Assembly: GCA_902803275.1 (NCBI GenBank) | Contig: CADCPE010000123.1 | Location: 1-6,289, forward strand | Direction: 5' to 3' | DNA from: an uncultured Erysipelotrichaceae bacterium | GTDB lineage: Bacteria; Bacillota_I; Bacilli_A; Erysipelotrichales; Erysipelotrichaceae | DNA length: 6,289 bases | Shown: piece after piece, positions 1 to 5,665 of the stretch | How the letters are laid out: each line of letters starts with the position of its first letter | Numbering within the stretch: the first letter of the stretch is position 1 | Program-made: the position numbers and the translations under genes | The notes under the pieces: model-generated | Database searches by the model: none | What the model was told of the DNA's origin: nothing | Seen by the model: only the letters and a program-made list of their open reading frames with translations

Positions 1-534
1 CTTTCCCGGTTCCATCTTGCCTTCCACGAAGGCAAGGTAGTTTCTTCTGATCTTCTTCTGTGACAGATACTGATCAAGCAGCGGCTGAAAGACTACCGAT
101 TTTGAAAAGACGACAAGTCCGCTGGTTTCCTTATCCAGTCTGTGGATAGGCAAGGCAGAGATATAATTCCTGTCACTGTAATATGATTCCACCATCCTGG
201 TCAGCGTCGTCTGTTCTATCCCGTCAGAATGGACCAGTACGTCCTTTGGTTTATTGACGATCAGGATGATCTCGTCTTCATATACAACATCCGGCTTAAG
301 ATCGTTTTTCGCGTATGCATAGTTCTCGGGATAGATATTCAGATCAAGACTCAGACCGACGATATCATCTTCCCTTTTGACCGGGTTATTGTCCATCAGG
401 ATATGCTTGTTCTGGATGAGAAGATGCTGGACCTTTTTGGAAGGAATATATTCATCAAAAAACTCCTGAATCGTCTTGACGAACAGCGAGTCGATATCGA
501 TATGAAGCCACTTTCCATCCAGAGTATATTTCAT
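1..534 (-). CDS. RluA-family pseudouridine synthase, N-terminal part (3' end beyond window)
   Basis: This enzyme isomerises specific uridines in rRNA or tRNA to pseudouridine in the cytoplasm. The first 178 residues are visible and the reading frame runs off the left edge. Residues about 18-75 look like an S4-type RNA-binding domain. The catalytic domain then begins with VNKPKDVLVHSDG (93-105), the family's usual VNKP...LVHP-like segment. HRLDKETSG (131-139) is the signature motif, with D134 as the expected nucleophile. The ATG at 534-532 is the only plausible start: the in-frame codons just upstream contain no ATG, GTG or TTG and lead straight into a terminator. No Shine-Dalgarno sequence is visible, unlike the other genes here with a visible start, and a TATAAT lies six bases before the ATG. 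The exact RNA target (RluA, RluC or RluD type) cannot be told from this fragment. Confidence 0.93.
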   Translation of the reverse strand, partial: MKYTLDGKWLHIDIDSLFVKTIQEFFDEYIPSKKVQHLLIQNKHILMDNNPVKREDDIVGLSLDLNIYPENYAYAKNDLKPDVVYEDEIILIVNKPKDVLVHSDGIEQTTLTRMVESYYSDRNYISALPIHRLDKETSGLVVFSKSVVFQPLLDQYLSQKKIRRNYLAFVEGKMEPGK

Positions 535-540
535 GTAATA

Positions 541-569
541 ATTATAACTTTTATTGTCACATAAAGAAA
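541..569 (-). promoter_or_regulatory. Putative promoter of the pseudouridine synthase gene
   Basis: On the minus strand a perfect TATAAT occupies 546-541. Six bases separate it from the ATG, so a normal start point would fall at or next to the A of the start codon. The -35 region is poor (TTTCTT at 569-564 with a 17-base spacer), and the base pattern just before the -10 box is only a partial extended -10. The -10 box is convincing in position because a terminator lies immediately upstream and the gene otherwise has no promoter. The -35 assignment is weak. Confidence 0.45.
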
Positions 570-611
570 AAATACCGGAAGCATTACCTTGAATGTTTTT
601 CCGGTATTTTT
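566..611 (-). terminator. Rho-independent terminator after the HPt gene
   Basis: A 13-base perfect inverted repeat pairs 568-580 with 599-611 (core AATACCGGAA / TTCCGGTATT) around an 18-base loop. On the minus strand it begins six bases after the HPt stop codon and runs into a T-rich tract. The opposite strand also ends in T residues, so it could work in both directions, but no plus-strand gene needs it. Confidence 0.88.
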
Positions 612-617
612 ATTCAA

Positions 618-962
618 TCAGTCTTCGATCATTTTTCTGATCTTTTCTCTTTGCTCCAGGATCCTGCTTAAAAGCTGCGAATAATCCATTTTGATCCTGC
701 CTCTTAAGAGTTCGGTGATCTCTGCCACATCATCGTACAGCGGAGTCAAAGACAGGTTACCGGCCACGCCTTTCAAGGCATGAGCCGCTTCAAAAGCAGC
801 GTCCAGATCATTTTCCTTGAGTGCTTCTTCAAGCCTGCCGAAGCTCTTTTCTCCCGGAAGCATACCGATCATTCTGAAGTAGAAATCCTCGGAATTCATG
901 CAGCGCTGCAGACCGGTTGCGGTATCAGCGCCGTATTCCTGCAATTTTTCTATACTAAGCAT
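618..962 (-). CDS. HPt (histidine-containing phosphotransfer) domain protein
   Basis: This 114-residue protein is a stand-alone HPt module, which shuttles phosphate between a hybrid sensor kinase and a response regulator in multistep phosphorelays. The signature AHALKGVAGNLS (60-71) contains the expected phospho-accepting H61. The upstream stretch GLQRCMNSEDFYFRMIGML resembles the first helices of Bacillota HPt proteins, and the length is normal for a single four-helix domain. The stop is TGA at 618-620. The start ATG at 962 has AGGAAG five bases upstream (973-968). That site shares bases with the TAG stop of the protease gene, so the two are probably translationally coupled. No histidine kinase or receiver domain is encoded in the window, so the partners are unknown. 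Family assignment is secure; the pathway is not. Confidence 0.93.
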   Translation of the reverse strand: MLSIEKLQEYGADTATGLQRCMNSEDFYFRMIGMLPGEKSFGRLEEALKENDLDAAFEAAHALKGVAGNLSLTPLYDDVAEITELLRGRIKMDYSQLLSRILEQREKIRKMIED

Positions 963-971
963 CTTTTCTTC

Positions 972-3146
972 CTACTTTACTGCGCTTGAATAATAAGCCT
1001 GCTGATATACATCCTTGAACTCATATGAAGCCAGGATGTTGTGATCCTTCAGTTCTATATCGCCCAGATACAGATTGTCTTTAATGACGATCTTATCACC
1101 TAAGACGAAACTTCTGCTGTAGTTACCGTCGTAGTCATAGTAGTCGCAGATGAATTCGATCTCATCGCCTTCGCTTAGCTCTGTAAGCGTCTTGGCTACA
1201 ACATCGACTTCTTCGCGGTAATCCATGAGCACACCAACAACTTCAAATTCATCATCAGAGATCAGTGTCACCAGGTTGGCATAATCGCCGTTATAGATGA
1301 CCGGGATCCTGCCCATGTAGGTCGTCATATCATCATATTCCGTCTGATACAGATGATAGTAAGGGACAAGCTGCCAGTTCTGATTATCGACTGACGCTGC
1401 CATCCAGGTCATATCTTCAGGCTCAAGCAATGAGCCGTCCTCGATAGTGTAGATCGCATCCTTGCCCAGTTCGATATACCCTTTGCCATCATCGATAAAG
1501 ACGTTCAGTCTCAGCGTATCGACAAGATCCCACTGCTGCTTTGTCAGGGTGATCTTTCCGTCTTTCCAGTTGAGGTCGCCATCGAAATGGTTTCTGGAAA
1601 TATACTTGGCGATATCTGCAGTCTTGCTTCTGTCATACCATGAATAATCATCATAGTAGCCTTCCACAAACTGTTCAAGCAGTGTGAACAGGAATTGTTC
1701 AGATGTCATGTTCGCATAGCCTGAAGTATCATAGCCGTTGAATGAATTGTATGCTGAACTGCTTCCGCCGCCCGCTATCTGTCCTGAGCTGGCATAGGTC
1801 GCGAAGCTTCTTACGCAGTTGGCATAGTTTTTATCCATCTCGATCTCATCATAGACCTGCAGAGCCATGTTTACATATTTCAGTGATCGATATGGGAAAT
1901 AGACAGACAGGCCATAAGCATTGGACATGTCTGATGTCGTATTGTTGTATTTGACGGCACTCATCAGTGATCTTGTCAGATCCAGAGCTTCCGGAGTATT
2001 GATCTGGGAAGTCATATCGATCATGTCTACCATATCGATATAGCAGTCAGGCGCGAATTCCCTTGAGCCGTTCCTGGCTGCGGCAACAGTATTGAAGTCA
2101 TTGTTGATCAGCTGCTCCGTCGCCAGAGAATAGGCACTCAGCTTGCTGGGAATGATATCCTGGATCTCTGCCAGGTCAACTACCGAAAGGGTGGCAGGCT
2201 GACCTTTGGCTTCAGTCTTGCTGTGATATACGAAATCATCAGCGATATTCTTTCCGATCTCAACTGTCGGCATGGACGTGTTTTTAGCCAGCTTGCTCAG
2301 CCAGTCAGTATAATACCATCCGATACCAGGTTCAGATTCTTCTGAGGCGATCAGATAGTCGGCATGTTCTCCCAGCATGATGGCCGTTTCAGCCGTTGCC
2401 ATCAGGCAGGCGTCGAAACCGACGAAGTCAAAGGCAACATCCGCATCCGTCAGCGCCTTGTCGATATCAGCCAGCGTCATCGGATTGACATCAGGATACT
2501 TTTCATCATAGCCGTAGCCGCTGATCGAACCCCCGCCGTGATCCCACATGATCAAAGCATAGCGGTTTGCCGGGAAATTGTCAGCACAGTATTCGATAAA
2601 GCTGGTCAGGTTATCCGCATCCAGCATCGTACCTGTTCCGGCATTCTCGATCAGATAGCTGATCTGGCCATTGCCGGCGATCTTGATGATCTGATTGTAT
2701 TTGCTGGAAATGACATCGGTATTCCACTTTGTCGTACCGCCAGTGAAAACGATGACGTTTACTTTATCCGACATTGTGGCACCGGCCATTTCGACCAGGT
2801 CGTTGACAGCCATGCCGTACTGCGATTCCAGATCGGCACCACACATGTAGACCATGATCGTAACAGTATCATTGCCGTTGCCCAAAATCTGCGTGCGCTT
2901 GTCTCTGATGCCTTCAGCAACAGAGAGATCCAGCACACCAACATTGCTGGTAAGCTTCCATTTGGAAGAATACGATGAAGAGTAAGATTTTGCTCTAATG
3001 ACGGTTTCATTCGTATCGGTACTGGTGCTGTTGTTTATAACGTTAGCGTTATTCTGATTTTTCAGTATAACAGCTCTTACAAGCCCTATACACATCAGTG
3101 CAACAACCGCACAAAGAACAATCTTTAAGAAATTATTCTTCTTCAT
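972..3146 (-). CDS. Clostripain-family (peptidase C11) cysteine protease, membrane-anchored or secreted
   Basis: This 724-residue protein belongs to the C11 family of caspase-fold (clan CD) cysteine endopeptidases, whose characterised members cut after basic residues. The N-terminus is KK followed by a hydrophobic stretch at about 6-28, fitting a signal anchor or signal peptide. A polar Ser/Thr/Asn-rich linker (about 30-65) follows. The core starts near 94 with TVTIMVYMCGADLES. It carries MWDHGGGS (200-207) with catalytic H203 and GFDACLMATAE (243-253) with catalytic C247, both intact. A Gly/Ser-rich linker lies near 456-472. The C-terminal 250 residues are probably a beta-rich accessory domain I cannot name. 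No LPXTG motif is present. The start ATG at 3146 has AAGG seven bases upstream, inside the last codons of the 47-aa gene, which ends two bases earlier. The natural substrate is unknown; cleavage specificity is inferred from the family only. Confidence 0.93.
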   Translation of the reverse strand: MKKNNFLKIVLCAVVALMCIGLVRAVILKNQNNANVINNSTSTDTNETVIRAKSYSSSYSSKWKLTSNVGVLDLSVAEGIRDKRTQILGNGNDTVTIMVYMCGADLESQYGMAVNDLVEMAGATMSDKVNVIVFTGGTTKWNTDVISSKYNQIIKIAGNGQISYLIENAGTGTMLDADNLTSFIEYCADNFPANRYALIMWDHGGGSISGYGYDEKYPDVNPMTLADIDKALTDADVAFDFVGFDACLMATAETAIMLGEHADYLIASEESEPGIGWYYTDWLSKLAKNTSMPTVEIGKNIADDFVYHSKTEAKGQPATLSVVDLAEIQDIIPSKLSAYSLATEQLINNDFNTVAAARNGSREFAPDCYIDMVDMIDMTSQINTPEALDLTRSLMSAVKYNNTTSDMSNAYGLSVYFPYRSLKYVNMALQVYDEIEMDKNYANCVRSFATYASSGQIAGGGSSSAYNSFNGYDTSGYANMTSEQFLFTLLEQFVEGYYDDYSWYDRSKTADIAKYISRNHFDGDLNWKDGKITLTKQQWDLVDTLRLNVFIDDGKGYIELGKDAIYTIEDGSLLEPEDMTWMAASVDNQNWQLVPYYHLYQTEYDDMTTYMGRIPVIYNGDYANLVTLISDDEFEVVGVLMDYREEVDVVAKTLTELSEGDEIEFICDYYDYDGNYSRSFVLGDKIVIKDNLYLGDIELKDHNILASYEFKDVYQQAYYSSAVK

Positions 3147-3148
3147 CT

Positions 3149-3292
3149 CTAGACCTTAGCTCTCCTTGCAACCTTTTTTAGAGCATTGACTTTTTCACCC
3201 GCTCTTTTGGCAACAGTTCTGCCTTTCTTGGCTGCAGCAACTGTCCCAGTGACGATCTTCTTTCCTCTTCCAGTACTAGTTCTGTTTGTCAT
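3149..3292 (-). CDS. Small highly basic protein, 47 aa, function unknown
   Basis: This short frame fills the gap between the zinc-ribbon and protease genes. It reads MTNRTSTGRGKKIVTG at its start, ends ARRAKV and stops at TAG. It contains 9 Lys and 6 Arg against a single acidic residue (E33), no Cys and no aromatic residues. Lys/Arg-Ala-Val spacing from about residue 13 onward suggests an amphipathic or basic helix. There is no signal peptide or clear membrane segment. A strong GGAGG lies six bases before the ATG (3303-3299), formed by the Val-Glu-Val codons that end the upstream gene. The start follows that gene's stop by one base, and the stop is two bases before the protease start. The ribosome binding site and packing make it a believable gene. 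Composition is like small DNA- or RNA-binding basic proteins, but I recognise no family. Confidence 0.78.
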   Translation of the reverse strand: MTNRTSTGRGKKIVTGTVAAAKKGRTVAKRAGEKVNALKKVARRAKV

Positions 3293-3293
3293 A

Positions 3294-3842
3294 TTACACC
3301 TCCACAAATACTAATCCATCTTCTTCATCAAAGCCGTTTAGATATTCATAGGCTTTGTCTAATGCACTCTTGTATTCCTTCGACTCTTTTTCCAGACCCG
3401 GGAATTCGTTTACTCTGAAACAGACATTATCCAGCTCTTTGTTCTTAAGCCTGAACTGCATAAGCAGATTGTAATTGCCTGTCTGGTCTTTTTCTTCAAT
3501 GATCGAGATATCCTTTATATCTTTATAGTAGAGAACATCGGCATTGTCTTTCTTGTAGTCCTTCCTTTTGGAAATGACAAATTCACCGTTGTTCCTGTTC
3601 AGATAAATGCTGTATTTTCCTTCAATGGTCTTCTGCGGTTCAAATGAATCAACTTTCTTCTGATTCTTTTCGCGGTATTCCAGATGTCTTCTGAATGCCT
3701 TCACATCTTTTTTAAGATAATCTTCATCACTGAGCCATGGCGAAGCTTTCTTGACGCAATAGCGGCATACGATGCCGTCTTTGAGATCCCTGCTTCCAAA
3801 ATCAGTCAGGTTTCCGCCGCAAATCGAACATTTATTATCCAT
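3294..3842 (-). CDS. DUF4428-like zinc-ribbon protein with PH-like C-terminal region
   Basis: This 182-residue, probably cytoplasmic protein has an N-terminal zinc-binding module with C5-x2-C8 and C26-x2-C29 around NLTDFGSRDLKDG. That layout matches the DUF4428-type ribbon (CxxCG...FG...LKDG..CxxC). A charged linker follows (about 38-68). Residues 72-150 look beta-rich, with YYKDIKDISIIEEKD resembling the segment found in the PH-like domains that often follow DUF4428. The end (about 150-175) is helical and charged. No signal peptide or membrane segment is seen. AGGAG sits 11 bases before the ATG at 3842, a little far but the best site available, and an in-frame stop lies upstream. It is first in the four-gene cluster, and its last codons form the ribosome binding site of the 47-aa gene. 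The domain call is moderately sure; function is unknown. Confidence 0.8.
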   Translation of the reverse strand: MDNKCSICGGNLTDFGSRDLKDGIVCRYCVKKASPWLSDEDYLKKDVKAFRRHLEYREKNQKKVDSFEPQKTIEGKYSIYLNRNNGEFVISKRKDYKKDNADVLYYKDIKDISIIEEKDQTGNYNLLMQFRLKNKELDNVCFRVNEFPGLEKESKEYKSALDKAYEYLNGFDEEDGLVFVEV

Positions 3843-3889
3843 AAAGTCATTTTCTCCTACAATATAATTTTATCGTAAATTTATTCCTT

Positions 3890-3920
3890 TTAGAAAAAAT
3901 AACAGCAGCGCTGTTATTTT
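3890..3920 (-). terminator. Rho-independent terminator of the nucleoside kinase gene
   Basis: A perfect 11-base inverted repeat pairs 3896-3906 (AAAATAACAGC) with 3910-3920 (GCTGTTATTTT) around a three-base loop. On the minus strand it is followed by TTCT. The hairpin includes the TAA stop codon of the kinase gene (3914-3916), so the terminator begins inside the coding sequence. It separates the kinase from the zinc-ribbon cluster. Confidence 0.85.
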
Positions 3921-5566
3921 ACGATCACCGATCCTCCGATAAACTCTCTGATTATCGAGTTGTTAGGAATGTATGAATCGTCATAGAGCGGATCGATGTA
4001 TTTCAGAAAACTGAGCATCCTTTGTGCTTCTCCATATTCCGGTTCATTACGCTTGATCCTCTTCAGAAGCGGTTCCGCATATTTCTTGAGAACCGAAAGC
4101 TCATAAATGCAGTTTGAATTGAAGAAGACATCGGCCTCGGCATTGTAAGGGAAGATGTTGATATCCTCGGAACTTCTGACTTTCGGCCACATGGCGATCG
4201 TCCTTTGCGCCGGAGCACTTCTGAATTTATGGTCTCTGACAAGCCTTCTGAGCATCCTGGCATCGGTTGAACTGATGCGGTTGTGGTGGTCGATCGAGAT
4301 CGGTGTAAACGGCGAGATATAGATCTTGAATTTATCTTCTTCAGGGATATCAAAGGTGAGTTCCCTGTTCATTGCGTGAATGCCTTCGACCACAATGATC
4401 TGATTCGGTTTAAGTCTGGTGATCCTTTCGCCGTAGACTTTGCCCGGGATCGAGAAATCATAACGAGGCAGATCGACTTCTTCCCCTCTTAACAGGGCAT
4501 TGATGTCATTCATGAACTTGACGGTGTCGATGGCTCTGATGCTTTCAAGATCGACTTCACCGTTCTCGTCATAGACTCTTTCGCTGTACTCCTTATAGTA
4601 ATCATCGGTTCCCATGTACAACGTCTTGAGACCGTTCACGCTGAGCTGGATGCACAGACGTTTCGCAAAAGTGGTCTTTCCTGAAGAGCTCGGTCCGCAG
4701 ATCAGAACGACTCGGGCCTTTTTCTCCAGGATCATGTCGGCAATATCCGAGATCTTTTTTTCATGCAGAGCCTCCTGCATCAGAACGATCTCTGCGGCAT
4801 CTTCATAGATGATCTTCTCATTCAGATCACAGACGAAATTGACATTGGTCAGCTGTCCCCACTTGGTGGCTTCGGAAAAGGCGCTGTATAAAAGCTCCTG
4901 TTCCTCATATTCACCCACTTCATCAGGATTGCCCGGATGAGGATATCTCAGGATCAGTCCGTTTTTGTACATATTGATATCATAGAGCCTGACATAGCCG
5001 GTCGACGGCACAAGCAGGTTATAGAAGATCTGGATCTCGTCTTCAAGAGAATAGATCTCGATATCATCGATATTGGTGATGCTGTCAAGCAGTTTGTTTA
5101 CTTCTGATAGTTTCTGTTTTCTTGCGAGGATGCTGGCACCTTCCTTGGTCAGATGTTCCTTGACGATCGGCAGATCTGCAGCTGCGATCTCATCCATGCG
5201 TCTTAGTACGGCTTGAATGTCTTCCTCAGAAAACTTGTGATTTGAAGTGATAAACAGGCCTTTGTTCAAAGAGTTGTTTACGGTGATCCAGGTCTTCTTG
5301 CCAAAGAGGTCATGGACAGCCTTAATGAAAACCAGGATCAGCGAGTTCTGATAGACCAGCCAGGCTTCCTGATTTCTAAGATCGAGGAATTCGATAACGC
5401 AGTCATGCTCGGTGATATGCGTCAAAGCACGATAGGCGTTGTCGAGCTTGGCCAGATAGATAGGATACGGAAGTTCGTCCTTGACCTGAACAAGCAGGTC
5501 TTCAACACGGATCCTGTCTTCAAATTCTATTACTCTGTTATTTAGATTTTTGATTATTGCTTTCAT
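3914..5566 (-). CDS. Uridine kinase-like nucleoside kinase with ThrRS-like TGS N-terminal region
   Basis: This 550-residue cytoplasmic protein joins a threonyl-tRNA-synthetase-like N-terminus to a P-loop kinase of the uridine kinase/phosphoribulokinase family, which phosphorylates nucleosides using a nucleoside triphosphate. Residues 1-62 look like a TGS domain (beta-rich, ending CVIEFLDL). About 63-240 correspond to the second additional domain of ThrRS in degenerate form. The kinase begins near 284 with Walker A GPSSSGKT (291-298). TDDYYKEY (320-327) holds the likely catalytic or base-contacting acids, LPRYDF (366-371) is typical of uridine kinases, and VVEGIHAMN (392-400) is the Walker-B-like strand. 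An Arg-rich segment (439-455) may form the lid. ATG at 5566 has AAGG seven bases upstream. This fused architecture is widespread in Bacillota, but its substrate is not well defined, so I give no symbol. Confidence 0.9.
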   Translation of the reverse strand: MKAIIKNLNNRVIEFEDRIRVEDLLVQVKDELPYPIYLAKLDNAYRALTHITEHDCVIEFLDLRNQEAWLVYQNSLILVFIKAVHDLFGKKTWITVNNSLNKGLFITSNHKFSEEDIQAVLRRMDEIAAADLPIVKEHLTKEGASILARKQKLSEVNKLLDSITNIDDIEIYSLEDEIQIFYNLLVPSTGYVRLYDINMYKNGLILRYPHPGNPDEVGEYEEQELLYSAFSEATKWGQLTNVNFVCDLNEKIIYEDAAEIVLMQEALHEKKISDIADMILEKKARVVLICGPSSSGKTTFAKRLCIQLSVNGLKTLYMGTDDYYKEYSERVYDENGEVDLESIRAIDTVKFMNDINALLRGEEVDLPRYDFSIPGKVYGERITRLKPNQIIVVEGIHAMNRELTFDIPEEDKFKIYISPFTPISIDHHNRISSTDARMLRRLVRDHKFRSAPAQRTIAMWPKVRSSEDINIFPYNAEADVFFNSNCIYELSVLKKYAEPLLKRIKRNEPEYGEAQRMLSFLKYIDPLYDDSYIPNNSIIREFIGGSVIVK

Positions 5567-5587
5567 AATGTTACCTTCATTTCTACC

Positions 5588-5616
5588 ACTATAATTCTAC
5601 TACAATATAGAAAAAC
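5588..5616 (-). promoter_or_regulatory. Possible promoter of the nucleoside kinase gene
   Basis: On the minus strand TATAGT (5593-5588) lies 17 bases from GTTTTT (5616-5611). The -10 box differs from consensus at one position but the -35 box is poor and overlaps the upstream terminator. A promoter is expected here because only about 40 bases separate that terminator from the kinase start. The exact placement is tentative. Confidence 0.28.
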
Positions 5617-5641
5617 ACAGGTCCGCTTGTGCAACCTGTGT
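5606..5641 (-). terminator. Rho-independent terminator after the SPFH gene
   Basis: On the minus strand ACACAGGT (5641-5634) pairs perfectly with ACCTGTGT (5622-5615) around an 11-base loop. It is followed directly by a T-rich stretch (TTTTCTATATT). The hairpin lies about 25 bases after the SPFH stop codon and before the kinase gene. Confidence 0.82.
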
Positions 5642-5665
5642 CTGTCTGATCTTTTTTCTTAGAGA

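Noticed and set aside
229..564. Plus-strand open frame of 111 codons opposite the pseudouridine synthase
   Set aside because: It is antisense to a gene with a clear HRLDKETSG motif, has no family resemblance and its frame follows from the codon bias of the real gene.
2364..2978. Plus-strand open frame of 204 codons inside the protease gene
   Set aside because: It lies opposite the conserved catalytic core, and its composition (many His, Arg, Ile, Asp) is typical of a reverse-frame shadow.
3060..3100. Possible lipobox (ALMC, residues 16-19) in the protease N-terminus
   Set aside because: Met directly before the Cys is not an accepted lipobox residue and hydrophobic residues continue after it, so a signal anchor or ordinary signal peptide fits better.
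3800..3850. Out-of-frame ATG at 3850 giving a 14-codon peptide overlapping the zinc-ribbon start
   Set aside because: It is only three bases from the AGGAG site, too close for efficient initiation, and the peptide is very short. It may explain the long spacing but there is no support for a leader peptide.
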